Shown one piece after another: positions 15,493 to 25,364 of a DNA stretch of 40,762 nt; the stretch's first letter is position 1; each line of letters begins with the position of its first letter. The stretch comes from Actinomycetota bacterium (GTDB taxonomy: Bacteria; Actinomycetota; Humimicrobiia; Humimicrobiales; Humimicrobiaceae). The position numbers and the translations under genes were made by a program. The stretch lies in assembly GCA_012837825.1 (NCBI GenBank), contig DUQM01000082.1, positions 1 to 40,762 on the forward strand, given 5' to 3'. The notes beneath the pieces were generated by a model. That model did not search any database. It saw only the letters and a program-made list of their open reading frames with translations, and was not told the origin of the DNA.

Positions 15493-16436
15493 TTAATAAT
15501 TGGCTTCTCCCCCGCTGAATCTTATTCTCGGGTCAAGGATTGCATAAAAAATATCAACAATCAGATTAATGATAACAAAAATAAGTACAAGAATTATGGT
15601 TCCGCCTATTACAACAGGAGCATCTCTCTGAAGTATTGCAAGATAAATTATTCTGCCAACTCCCGGCCATGCAAAAATCGTTTCCGTTAAAATAGCGCCA
15701 CCCACTAAAGTACCCAATCTATTCCGATATAGGTTATTACAGGAATAAGCGCATTTTTCAAAGAATGTTTGAAAATAACCCTGTTATTTGAAAGACCTTT
15801 TGCATAAGCAGTCCTTATATAATCATTTGACAAGACATCAAGCATGCTTGAGCGTGTCATTCTGGCAACAAAAGCCGTTGAGACAGAAGCAAGGGTTAGC
15901 GCCGGAAGTATATAATATTTTAAGCTGCCATCCCCCATTCCTGACATTGGAAGCCACCCGAGCTTTAAGCCAAAGCCTATCTGTAAAAGCATTCCAAGCC
16001 AGTATACAGGAATACAGACAAGTATGGTTGTGGAGATTGTGACCAGTACATCAAGAAAAGAATATTTCTTGACAGCCGATATGATTCCGGCAATTATTCC
16101 TATTATCGTTTCAATAATTATTGCCGCGAAAGCCAGTTTTATGGAATTTGGATAATGCTCGGCAAGTATTTCATTCACTGATCGCCGGTATCTATAAGAA
16201 GTTCCAAGATCTCCTTTTGCAAGAGAGGAGACATATCTCCAGTACTGTACATAGATTGGTTTGTCTATTCCCATTTTTGCCCTGAGGTTGGCAAGGGCCT
16301 GAGGCGTTGCACCTTTCTGGAGAATGAGTTTGGCAGGATCTTCAGGTATCACATACATTAAAATAAAAAGTATGAGGGTGATTCCGATTATTACAGGAAT
16401 TATCTGGAGTATCCTCTTTATAATATAATATAACAT
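15493..16436 (-). CDS. oppB: Oligopeptide/dipeptide ABC transporter permease OppB, interrupted by a one-base frameshift
   Basis: The first frame (16436-15705) gives a standard OppB start: LQIIPVIIGITLILFILMY, then EDPAKLILQKG, ...GDLGTSYRYRRSV and the EAA loop YIRTAYAKGLSNNRVIFKH. It ends NALIPVITYIGIDWVL-stop. The missing tail continues in another frame to 15493: GTLVGGAILTETIFAWPGVG ... ILDPRIRF. One extra base near 15716-15719 (GATTGG to GATTTGG) would restore 'YIGIDLGTLVGG' and a 314-residue protein of normal length. No classic slippery heptamer is visible. Either a sequencing/assembly error or a recent mutation is likely. If real, the transporter lacks its last two helices in OppB. Confidence 0.88.
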
Positions 16437-16554
16437 CTCTATTTTTCTATTTAATAATTATTCAGTTTATTCAGCTTTTAAAAAATACATCATATTAAAA
16501 CTATTTTAGCAATTTTACAACCATTAATACAAAAATACCAAACTTTTTGCAAAT

Positions 16555-16586
16555 AATAATAGCCTGCACATTTGCAGGCTATTATT
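16555..16586 (-). terminator. Strong hairpin between the binding-protein gene and oppB
   Basis: A perfect 14-bp stem (AATAATAGCCTGCA with its complement) and a 4-nt loop, 33 nt after the binding-protein stop. The tail is ATTTGC rather than a long U-run. It probably acts as a partial terminator and 3' stabiliser, keeping the abundant binding protein above the permease level. The rest of the 182-nt gap 16437-16618 shows nothing else. Confidence 0.65.
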
Positions 16587-16618
16587 ATTATAATATTAAT
16601 TCATTATTTTAAACAGTA

Positions 16619-18304
16619 TTATTGTTCCAGCCAAACAGTGGCAAGATCATAATTTTCCATGTTGTCAAATACGAATCCTTTTACATAAGTCTTTACTACT
16701 CTGCTTGTGCCATAGAAGTAAATAGGTGCAAAAGCCGCTTCCTTAAGAATAGTCTTTTCAACCTCACGGTATTTGGCTATTCTTTCATCCTCATCAACAG
16801 TACTTCTTGCCGCAACAAGCAATTCGTCTACAATAGGATTACTATACTCTGAATAGTTATCAGATGATTTTGAGTAGAATAATGAATAAAGGAAATTATC
16901 CATTGTAGGATAGTCGGCAAGCCAACCCAGTCTGAAGAATATTATTTCACCGCTGGCTGCTTTTTCAAGCATTGTCCCCCACTCAAATCCTTCAATTTCC
17001 ATTGTAATGCCTATTTCAGCAAGATCTGCCTGAATAGCTTCTGCTAATTTTTCATGGCCTGAACCTGTATTAAAACCAAGATTTAAAGTTTCAAGACCTT
17101 CACCATTGGGATATCCTGCCTCTTCGAGCTTCTGTTTTGCCATTTCAGGATCATATGTGAAATCCATGGCATTTTCCTGGAATCCGGGGATTCCCGGAGG
17201 AACAAATCCTGTTGCAGGGCTTGATATTCCTTCATTGATAATGTCGCAGATATTTTGCCTGTCAATTGCATATATTATAGCTTCTCTTAATGCAAGATTA
17301 TCTTTAAATGGCTCTGCCTGAAGATTCATGCCATAATAATAAAGTCCGAGTATCGGATGAATTATTGTGCCATCTTTTAAAGCCGGATCAGCTTCCGTAG
17401 CAGCTCTCTGCCCTACAGGTATTTCAGTGAATTCAAGATTTCCGGCCTGAAACTCCAGAAATGCAGTTTCCTGTTCAGGAATTATTACATATAATACGCC
17501 ATCAAGATAAGCTTTCTGACCGTAATAATCGTCATTTCTTACAAGTTCTATTGACTGGTCGTGTGTCCAGGAAACGAATTTAAACGGACCTGTACCATCC
17601 GGTATTTCGCCAGCTTTGTCGCCGGCCGCTTCTATACTTTCCTGATTAACAGGATAAAATACAACGTGTCCCAATGTATTTACAAAGTCAGCATAAGGAT
17701 ACTGAAGAGTAACCTGAAGAGTGTAATCGTCAAGCGCCTTTACTCCGGTCAGTTCCGTTGAGCTGCCGTCCTGAGCTGCATCATAACCTTCAATTGCAGA
17801 CAAATGATAAGCCAGGTATGAAGCAGTGTCTTTAAGAACAACTCTTGTCCAGGAATAAACGAAATCTTGCGCAGTCAGTTCTTTGCCGCTATGGAACTTG
17901 ACACCTTTCTTTATATAGAATGTATAAGTCAGCAGATCATCGCTAATCTCATATTTCTCACAAAGTTCAGGTACTACTTCAAGTGTTTCAGGATCGTAGG
18001 TAAACAATCCGTCCCATATCTGTCGGACTACCTGGATTCCTTCGCTTTCATATGCATTAGGCGGATCAAGAGAAACCGGTTCATTAAGGTGCATTCTCAT
18101 TATTCCGCCAGCTACCGGTTCTCCGGATACTGTTTCTGCTGTTTTTTCTTCAGCAGCTTCCGCTGTTGTAGTTTCCGCCGCTGCAGCTTCCGCTGTTGTA
18201 GTTTCTGTCTGGGTTGCAGCCTTGCAACCGGCAAACAAAGAAGCTGCCAAAGCAGCTACAACTACAATAGTAAGCAATGCAAATAGTTTTTTATTTTTTT
18301 GCAT
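16619..18304 (-). CDS. Peptide-binding lipoprotein, OppA/DppA (SBP family 5), normal order
   Basis: 561 residues. The signal peptide ends LFAGC27. A low-complexity Thr/Ala/Glu linker (about 28-62) follows; it would space the protein from the membrane. The mature domain runs in the usual order: MRMHLNEPVSLDPPNAY, QIWDGLF, VVPELCEKYEISDD, FYIKKGVKFHSGKELTAQDF, TGPFKFVSWT, FLEFQAGNLEFTEIP, then LREAIIYAIDRQNI, KQKLEEAGYP, LAEIGITMEI and LKEAAFAPIYFYG. It captures oligopeptides outside the membrane for OppBCDF. It has a very strong SD (AAAGGAGGAG). First gene of the operon, separated from oppB by a stem-loop. Confidence 0.95.
   Translation of the reverse strand: MQKNKKLFALLTIVVVAALAASLFAGCKAATQTETTTAEAAAAETTTAEAAEEKTAETVSGEPVAGGIMRMHLNEPVSLDPPNAYESEGIQVVRQIWDGLFTYDPETLEVVPELCEKYEISDDLLTYTFYIKKGVKFHSGKELTAQDFVYSWTRVVLKDTASYLAYHLSAIEGYDAAQDGSSTELTGVKALDDYTLQVTLQYPYADFVNTLGHVVFYPVNQESIEAAGDKAGEIPDGTGPFKFVSWTHDQSIELVRNDDYYGQKAYLDGVLYVIIPEQETAFLEFQAGNLEFTEIPVGQRAATEADPALKDGTIIHPILGLYYYGMNLQAEPFKDNLALREAIIYAIDRQNICDIINEGISSPATGFVPPGIPGFQENAMDFTYDPEMAKQKLEEAGYPNGEGLETLNLGFNTGSGHEKLAEAIQADLAEIGITMEIEGFEWGTMLEKAASGEIIFFRLGWLADYPTMDNFLYSLFYSKSSDNYSEYSNPIVDELLVAARSTVDEDERIAKYREVEKTILKEAAFAPIYFYGTSRVVKTYVKGFVFDNMENYDLATVWLEQ
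18153..18205. repeat. 30-bp tandem repeat in the lipoprotein linker
   Basis: A 23-bp word beginning GCAGCTTCCGCTGTTGTAG (plus strand) occurs at 18153-18175 and again at 18183-18205, a period of 30 bp. It encodes the repeated AETTT/AEAA linker of the binding protein. The period is a multiple of three, so copy-number change would only alter linker length. Confidence 0.75.
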
Positions 18305-18360
18305 TTAATCTCCTCCTTTTTATTTAAACATTACCGGAAAATAAACTGTCATTAATATTA

Positions 18361-18389
18361 TCAATAAATCCGGTAAAATTTATTGTCAA
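18361..18389 (-). promoter_or_regulatory. Promoter candidate for the opp operon
   Basis: On the minus strand a perfect TTGACA (18384-18389), a 17-bp spacer and TATTGA (18361-18366), a weak -10. Flanking ACCGGA and TCCGGT words (about 18331-18376) form an inverted repeat that overlaps the presumed start and could be an operator or leader stem. Confidence 0.35.
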
Positions 18390-18464
18390 TCAAAAAAATT
18401 ATCAAAACATGATATAAACATCAATTCAGTTAAGGCTGTTGAGAAATAAAATGAAAGAAAATAA

Positions 18465-18698
18465 TTATTGAAAAATAAATAGCAATATAGATGTTATACC
18501 AAAAATTACACAACTTATAATCGTTACTCTGTCAAGATTTTTTTCGACTATTCCCGAACCGTCAAAAGTTTCCATCATTCCGGAAAAAAGCCCCGATATT
18601 CCTCCGCCTTTTCCGGAATGCAGCAATATCAATAAAATAACCGACAAACATGCAATTATATGAATTATAAATACTACATTCAACCAAATAGAACCCAT
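18465..18698 (-). CDS. secG: Preprotein translocase subunit SecG
   Basis: 77 residues, standard length. Two membrane helices (about 5-26 and 56-76) flank the conserved cytoplasmic loop LLHSGKGGGISGLFSGMMET, with the 'H.GKGGG' motif of SecG. SecG assists SecYE/SecA-driven protein export. It is the last gene of the gap-pgk-tpiA-gpmI-gpmI-secG series, in its usual actinobacterial position after tpiA except for the inserted mutase genes. Confidence 0.92.
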   Translation of the reverse strand: MGSIWLNVVFIIHIIACLSVILLILLHSGKGGGISGLFSGMMETFDGSGIVEKNLDRVTIISCVIFGITSILLFIFQ

Positions 18699-18793
18699 AA
18701 ATACCTTCTTCTTTCTTTCTAATACTATAAATGCTGTAATTTTTGAGCTTAAAACAGATATTATATCAAAAAAAAATCAAATTCAAATATTTA

Positions 18794-20353
18794 TTATTTT
18801 TTTATCAGGGAATCGCCTGTCATTTCCGGAGGTTTTTCTATTCCGGCAAGCTCCAGAATGGTTGGAGCTATGTCTCCAAGCTTAAGGTTTTCATAATCCT
18901 GCCTCAATCCTTTTACGCTATCATCACATAAAATAAAAGGAACATAAGAGGAAGTATGTGCCGTAATCACGTTCTTTGTGATAGAACATACCATTTCTTC
19001 TGCATTTCCATGATCAGCGGTAATCAGCGCTATGCCTCCGGTATTGACAAGGGCATTTACTACAAGTCCTACACAGGTATCAACTGTTTCTACCGCAGTA
19101 ATTGCAGAATCCATATAGCCTGAGTGTCCAACCATGTCTGCATTTGCGTAATTAAGGATAATCAGGTCGTATATGTTTTCATATATCTTTTCAATAACTT
19201 TTTCCGTCACCTCATACGCACTCATCTGAGGCTTCAGATCATATGTCTTAACCGGTACAGTCGGTATCATAATCCTGTCCTCGTTTTTAAAAGGAGTTTC
19301 AACTCCACCGCTAAAAAAGAATGAGACATGCGGATATTTATCTGTTTCAGCAATTCTTAGCTGTTTTAAATTGTTGAGAGCTATTATCTCACCAAGAGTA
19401 TTTTTTAATCTTTCCTGGGGAAATGCAGCCGGACACGCAAAACTATCATCATAAATAGTCATTCCGGCAAAGTATATACTGTCAGGATTTATTTTTCCCC
19501 TGTCAAAAATATTAAAATCCCGGATTACAAAAGGGCTTGACAGTTGTCTTGTTCTGTCAGGCCTGAAATTGAAAAATATTACTGAATCCTTGTTTTTTAT
19601 CTTTGAAGCTTCATTGTCTGAAGTTTCTATGCAGCAGGGCTTGATAAATTCATCCGTCAGACCCTTTTTATAGTATTCTTCAACTGCTGCAAGAGGGTCT
19701 TTAAAGAATTCTCCTTCCCTGCTGACCAGGAGATCAAAAGCTTTTTTTGTCCTGTCCCACTTATTATCTCTGTCAAGTGAATAATATCTGCCGCTTAATG
19801 ATGCTATTTCACCTGCTTTAAGCCTGTTTGCAAGATTTTGTATCTCTGCTATATATTTTTTAGCACTCTTGGGAAAAACATCCCTTCCATCGAGAAAAGC
19901 ATGTATATAAAAATTTTTTATTCCATATTTTGCTGCCATTTTCATCAGAGCTTTCAGATGATCTGTATGGCTGTGCACTCCTCCGTCTGACAGACATCCC
20001 ATAAAATGCAGGTCAGAATTATTATTTATTGTATTTTGAAATGCGTCCTTAAAAACCTTATTTTCATAAAAACTTCCGTCTTTTATGGCATTAGTGATTT
20101 TTGTATAATCCTGAACAACTATCCTGCCTGCTCCGATATTTAAATGCCCTACTTCGGAATTTCCCATCTGTCCTTCAGGCAAGCCTACTTTTTCACCTGC
20201 GGCATTCAGTTTCGTATTAGGATAATATCTTGTATAATAATCTATATTAGCTGTCAGGGCATGATATATCGCATTGCCCTTTTGCTTTTCTGAGATACCC
20301 CACCCGTCCATTATGATAAGACAGATGGGTCTCTTTATCTTATTCTTTATCAT
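18794..20353 (-). CDS. gpmI: Cofactor-independent phosphoglycerate mutase, second tandem copy
   Basis: 519 residues. IIMDGWG carries the first metal ligand (D16), GQMGNSEVGHLNIGAGR carries the phosphoserine nucleophile S66, and SDGGVHSH, HAFLDGRDV, SGRYYSLDRDNKWDR and FNFRPDRTRQLS complete the transferase side. NYANADMVGHSG and ITADHGNAEEM supply the remaining Mn ligands. It interconverts 3- and 2-phosphoglycerate in glycolysis and gluconeogenesis. All catalytic residues seen are retained, so it is not a decaying duplicate. Its start overlaps the first copy by 14 nt. The region TANIDYYTRYYPNTKLNAAG is where it differs visibly from copy one. Confidence 0.95.
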   Translation of the reverse strand: MIKNKIKRPICLIIMDGWGISEKQKGNAIYHALTANIDYYTRYYPNTKLNAAGEKVGLPEGQMGNSEVGHLNIGAGRIVVQDYTKITNAIKDGSFYENKVFKDAFQNTINNNSDLHFMGCLSDGGVHSHTDHLKALMKMAAKYGIKNFYIHAFLDGRDVFPKSAKKYIAEIQNLANRLKAGEIASLSGRYYSLDRDNKWDRTKKAFDLLVSREGEFFKDPLAAVEEYYKKGLTDEFIKPCCIETSDNEASKIKNKDSVIFFNFRPDRTRQLSSPFVIRDFNIFDRGKINPDSIYFAGMTIYDDSFACPAAFPQERLKNTLGEIIALNNLKQLRIAETDKYPHVSFFFSGGVETPFKNEDRIMIPTVPVKTYDLKPQMSAYEVTEKVIEKIYENIYDLIILNYANADMVGHSGYMDSAITAVETVDTCVGLVVNALVNTGGIALITADHGNAEEMVCSITKNVITAHTSSYVPFILCDDSVKGLRQDYENLKLGDIAPTILELAGIEKPPEMTGDSLIKK

Positions 20354-21935
20354 TCTTCCATTCTTTTATTAAGGTTTTACCTGTCATCTCTTCCGGTTTC
20401 TCAATATTAAGCATTTCCAGAATCGTCGGTGAAATATCACAAAGAGCCGGGGCATCACCGCATGATACCAAAGATAGGATTCTGTCATCACATAAAATAA
20501 AGGGAACCATTGAATTGGAATGAGCGGTCATGGCGCATTGCTTTTCAGTATTGAACATTTCCTCTGCATTACCGTGGTCAGCAGTTATTATACATGTTCC
20601 TTTTACTTCTTTTAATTTATCCGTTATCATGCCAAGACATTCATCAACAACCTCAACTGCCTTTACTGCCTGTTCAAAAAATCCCGTATGGCCAACCATG
20701 TCAGGATTAGCAAAATTTACAATAATTACATGATAGGATTTTTCATCTATTTTCTTTACCACTGTCTTGGCAATCTCATAAGCGCTCATCTCGGGCTTGA
20801 GATTATATGTGGCAACTTTCGGGGAAGGAATAAGAATTCTGTCCTCATTGGGATTGGGTTTTTCAACTCCGCCGTTTAAAAAGAATGTCACATGTGCATA
20901 TTTCTCTGTCTCGGCAATCCTTAACTGCTTGAGACCGTTTCTTGAAATCACCTCTCCCACTGTATTAGCCAGATTTCTTTGAGGATAGGCAATAAAAACA
21001 TTCTTTACAGAACTGAACAAAGCATCATATTCTGTCATACATACAAAAATGATATCTCCTGGGGCAGCAGGACCTCTGTCAAATTCATTGAAATCTTCAT
21101 ATATGAAAGCTCTGGTCATTTCTCTTGCCCTGTCAGGCCTGAAATTAAAGAATATAATGGAATCTTGTGATTTTACTTTTGCGCTTTCAGCATCGCTTAC
21201 CATAATGCTTGCAGGAACAACAAATTCGTCATCTATATTATTCTTATAAGATGCATCAAGAAGCTCTTTAGCATTTTTAAATAATTGTCCGTTTCTGTAA
21301 ACCAGGTTGTCATAAGCCTTTTTTACCCTGTCCCATCTGTTGTCTCTATCCATTGCATAATATCTTCCCGAAATGGTTGCAATTTCTCCAAGACCCTTAT
21401 CTTTCATGTATGCAGTAATTTCTTCAATATAGTTTAGTGCACATCTTGGCGGTACATCTCTTCCGTCCAGAAATGCATGCAGATATAATTTTTTTACCTT
21501 GTGCATGGCAGCAAGATCTATTAAAGCTTTGAGATGGGAAATATGGCTGTGCACTCCTCCGTCAGAGAGCAACCCAAACAAATGCAGACTGGAATCATTC
21601 CTGTCTGTATTTTTTACTGCTTCAAGAAAAGCTTCCTTTTCAAAAAATTTGCCAAGCTCGATAGATCTGGTTATTTTCGTCAGTTCCTGATATACGATTC
21701 TGCCTGCTCCGATATTTAAATGCCCTACTTCGGAATTTCCCATCTGTCCTTCAGGCAAGCCCACTGACAATCCCGAAGCATGTAATAGCGTATAAGGATT
21801 ATTTTTTATCAGTCTGTCATAATTAGGTGTATCTGCAGCAAGTATTGCATTTCCTTCTTTTTTATCTGAACATCCCCACCCATCCATAATTATCAGACAT
21901 AAAGGGTACCTTGCATCATGATTATTTTTTTCCAT
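20340..21935 (-). CDS. gpmI: Cofactor-independent phosphoglycerate mutase, first tandem copy
   Basis: 531 residues. The domain layout is the same as its neighbour's: IIMDGWG (D18), GQMGNSEVGH (S68), SDGGVHSHISH, HAFLDGRDVPP, SGRYYAMDRDNRWDR, FNFRPDRAREM, NFANPDMVGHTG and ITADHGNAEEM. It is closer than the second copy to typical bacterial GpmI (TPNYDRL, YTLLHASGLSVGLP), so it is probably the housekeeping enzyme. It starts 11 nt after tpiA on the same strand. A tandem pair inside one glycolytic operon is unusual. Confidence 0.96.
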   Translation of the reverse strand: MEKNNHDARYPLCLIIMDGWGCSDKKEGNAILAADTPNYDRLIKNNPYTLLHASGLSVGLPEGQMGNSEVGHLNIGAGRIVYQELTKITRSIELGKFFEKEAFLEAVKNTDRNDSSLHLFGLLSDGGVHSHISHLKALIDLAAMHKVKKLYLHAFLDGRDVPPRCALNYIEEITAYMKDKGLGEIATISGRYYAMDRDNRWDRVKKAYDNLVYRNGQLFKNAKELLDASYKNNIDDEFVVPASIMVSDAESAKVKSQDSIIFFNFRPDRAREMTRAFIYEDFNEFDRGPAAPGDIIFVCMTEYDALFSSVKNVFIAYPQRNLANTVGEVISRNGLKQLRIAETEKYAHVTFFLNGGVEKPNPNEDRILIPSPKVATYNLKPEMSAYEIAKTVVKKIDEKSYHVIIVNFANPDMVGHTGFFEQAVKAVEVVDECLGMITDKLKEVKGTCIITADHGNAEEMFNTEKQCAMTAHSNSMVPFILCDDRILSLVSCGDAPALCDISPTILEMLNIEKPEEMTGKTLIKEWKNDKE

Positions 21936-21946
21936 TTCAGTCCTGA

Positions 21947-22717
21947 CTAGTAGTTAATTAATGCTAAAAAATCATCTGTTTTTATACTTGCTCCTCCGAC
22001 AAGAGCACCGTCAATATCAGGCATTGCCATTATTTCGCTTATATTGGATGGCTTAACACTTCCCCCATACTGAATTACCGTATTTTCAGCTATATCTTTT
22101 TTATACAGGGCTTCTACTTTCATCCTTATAGAGCTGCACATATGCTGTGCGTCTTCGGGAGTTGCTGTTTTCCCGGTGCCTATTGCCCATATTGGTTCGT
22201 AAGCTATGGTGATGTTTGTCATCTCATCTGCGCTTACTGAATTAAGGCCTGACTGAACCTGGTTAAGGGTAAAGTCGACAGCTTTGCCCTTTTCTCTTGT
22301 CTCAAGGGATTCTCCCACGCAAAGTATGGGCTTTAACCCGTTTGAAAGAGCCGCTTTTATTTTTCTGTTTACAAGTTCGTCATCTTCTTTAAATATTACC
22401 CTTCTTTCACTGTGGCCGATTATTACATATTCGGTCCCCAGAGCTTTCAGCATATCTGCCGATATTTCACCTGTAAATGCCCCGTTTTTTTCATAATACA
22501 TATTCTGGGCACCTATTTTAATGTCAAAAGCTTTATCTTCAACCCTGCAGGCTTCAATTGCTGCGGCGGTACTGCTTATAGATGTGAAAGGCGGGCATAC
22601 TGCAATGGTAATATCATTCTTATTACCAAATTTCAGGCTTAACTCATTAATAAAACCGGAGGCTTCATTATGATTTAAGTTCATCTTCCAGTTCCCTGCA
22701 ATAAATGGTTTTCTCAT
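21947..22717 (-). CDS. tpiA: Triosephosphate isomerase
   Basis: 256 residues, standard length. Catalytic K11 (GNWKMN), H102 (IIGHSERR) and E174 (AYEPIWAIGTG) are present, with the phosphate loop YGGSVKPSN and GALVGGASI. It interconverts dihydroxyacetone phosphate and glyceraldehyde 3-phosphate. It is separated from pgk by a strong hairpin terminator, so its expression relies on read-through or an internal promoter. Confidence 0.97.
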   Translation of the reverse strand: MRKPFIAGNWKMNLNHNEASGFINELSLKFGNKNDITIAVCPPFTSISSTAAAIEACRVEDKAFDIKIGAQNMYYEKNGAFTGEISADMLKALGTEYVIIGHSERRVIFKEDDELVNRKIKAALSNGLKPILCVGESLETREKGKAVDFTLNQVQSGLNSVSADEMTNITIAYEPIWAIGTGKTATPEDAQHMCSSIRMKVEALYKKDIAENTVIQYGGSVKPSNISEIMAMPDIDGALVGGASIKTDDFLALINY

Positions 22718-22760
22718 TTTTTTCCTTTTTTTATAGTGAAATAATTATTAAAATGTAAAA

Positions 22761-22808
22761 ACCTGGCCAGAATAACTTCTTTAAAGATACTCGGTATTCC
22801 AGCCAGGT
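22761..22808 (-). terminator. Strong hairpin between pgk and tpiA
   Basis: On the minus strand ACCTGGCTGGAATA pairs with TATTCTGGCCAGGT (14 pairs, two G-U) around a 20-nt loop that itself contains CTTTAAAG, and the descending arm runs straight into TTTTT. It has all elements of an intrinsic terminator although the operon continues. It probably attenuates transcription so that gap-pgk exceeds tpiA-gpmI-secG. Confidence 0.75.
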
Positions 22809-22820
22809 ATATAAAGTCAG

Positions 22821-24035
22821 TTATTTATCCAAAAGCGCTGCAACTCCCGGCAGCAACTTACCTTCCAAAAGCTCCATTGAAGCTCCACCGCCGCTTGACA
22901 CATGTGAAATCCTGTCAGTCAGCCCAAACTTCTTTAAAGCAGAAAGGGTATCTCCTCCACCGACAATAGTTTTTGCATTGCTGTTTGTAATAGCATTTGC
23001 CACTCTCTTGGTGCCGTTTTCAAATTCAGCATTCTCAAAGAAGCCTACCGGACCATTCCAGAAAATAGTTTTGGCAGAAGCAATTTCCTTTTCATAAAGT
23101 TTAAGTGTTTCTTCGCCCATGTCAAAACCTTCATAATCACAAGGAATGGAATCTGCCTTTACAGTTTTTTTGCCAGAAAAACTGCCTTCTGAATCCATTT
23201 TTGCAACAACTATGTCTACAGGAGTAATGAAGCTGACATTATTTTTCTGAGCTTCCTGAATCGCTTCTCCCGCAAATTTTATCTGCTCTTCATACTCGGC
23301 AGGGTCCTCGGCATGAATTGATTTTCCTATCTCATAACCTTTTGATTTCAGGAATGTATAGCTCATACCTCCCCCTACAATAATGCTGTCAACGATATTA
23401 AGGAAGTTTTTAATTACCATGATTTTATCTGCAACTTTTGCGCCGCCGAGAACAGCAAGAAAAGGTTTCCGGGGATTTTCAATAATAGATGTAAGTTCCT
23501 CAACCTCAGTTTTCAGCAGATATCCTGCAACAGCAGGCAGGTACTGGGCTATTCCTGCAGTTGAAGAATGAGCTCTGTGCGCAGCGCCGAAAGCATCATT
23601 GACATAAACATCTGCAAGTCCGGAAAGCTCTTTTGCAAAATCAAGATTGTTCTTTGTCTCGCCGGCATTAAACCTTACATTTTCAAGCATAATGATTTCG
23701 CCGTTCTTCATTGTTTTGTCTATATAATCCTTGATTGCATTGCTGGCTATCTCATCAAATTTCTTTACAGGCTTTCCTATTAATTTTTCCAGCTCCTTTG
23801 CAGCAGGTGTAAGTCTGTATTTGCCAACCACTTCTCCTTTTGGCCTTCCGAGATGTGCCATTAAAATGATCTTGCAGTTCTGTGCAATAAGATAATTCAG
23901 GGTAGGAAGTGAAAGTTTTATTCTGGTATTGTCCTTTACATTCAGATCCGCATCAAGAGGCACATTGTAATCGACTCTTACTATTACTTTTTTATCTTTT
24001 AAATCAATATCTTCTATTGTTTTTTTATTAAACAT
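22821..24035 (-). CDS. pgk: Phosphoglycerate kinase
   Basis: 404 residues from the ATG at 24035, chosen because GAGG lies 6 nt upstream and MFNKKTIEDIDLKDKKVIVR is the family start. An ATG at 24047 would overlap that SD. Substrate-binding VRVDYNVPL, HLGRP and NDAFGAAHRAHSS are visible. The nucleotide site includes LGGAKVADKI, and the C-terminal GGGDTLSALKKFGL and HVSSGGGASMELLEG are intact. It transfers phosphate from 1,3-bisphosphoglycerate to ADP. It lies between gap and tpiA on the same strand. Confidence 0.97.
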   Translation of the reverse strand: MFNKKTIEDIDLKDKKVIVRVDYNVPLDADLNVKDNTRIKLSLPTLNYLIAQNCKIILMAHLGRPKGEVVGKYRLTPAAKELEKLIGKPVKKFDEIASNAIKDYIDKTMKNGEIIMLENVRFNAGETKNNLDFAKELSGLADVYVNDAFGAAHRAHSSTAGIAQYLPAVAGYLLKTEVEELTSIIENPRKPFLAVLGGAKVADKIMVIKNFLNIVDSIIVGGGMSYTFLKSKGYEIGKSIHAEDPAEYEEQIKFAGEAIQEAQKNNVSFITPVDIVVAKMDSEGSFSGKKTVKADSIPCDYEGFDMGEETLKLYEKEIASAKTIFWNGPVGFFENAEFENGTKRVANAITNSNAKTIVGGGDTLSALKKFGLTDRISHVSSGGGASMELLEGKLLPGVAALLDK

Positions 24036-24052
24036 TTTCCGCCTCATTTTCT

Positions 24053-24083
24053 GAATAACCGAGGATATTCTCCTCGGTTATTC
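24053..24083 (-). ncRNA. Intercistronic hairpin between gap and pgk
   Basis: A perfect 13-bp stem (GAATAACCGAGGA and its complement, 5-nt loop) in the 80-nt gap. On the minus strand it is followed by AGAAAATG and not by a U-run, so it is more likely an mRNA-stabilising or processing element than a terminator. It ends 18 nt before the pgk ATG. Confidence 0.6.
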
Positions 24084-24115
24084 TTCTAAATATTTTAATA
24101 AGATATTTCCGTTAA

Positions 24116-25364
<1,249 letters not shown>

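Noticed and set aside
16555-18304. Long plus-strand open frames opposite the binding-protein gene
   Set aside because: They lie opposite a clearly coding minus-strand gene, have Phe/Ser/Cys-rich nonsense composition and no SD.
24036-24047. pgk start at the upstream ATG
   Set aside because: That ATG overlaps the GAGG that serves the next ATG, whose product has the standard Pgk N-terminus.
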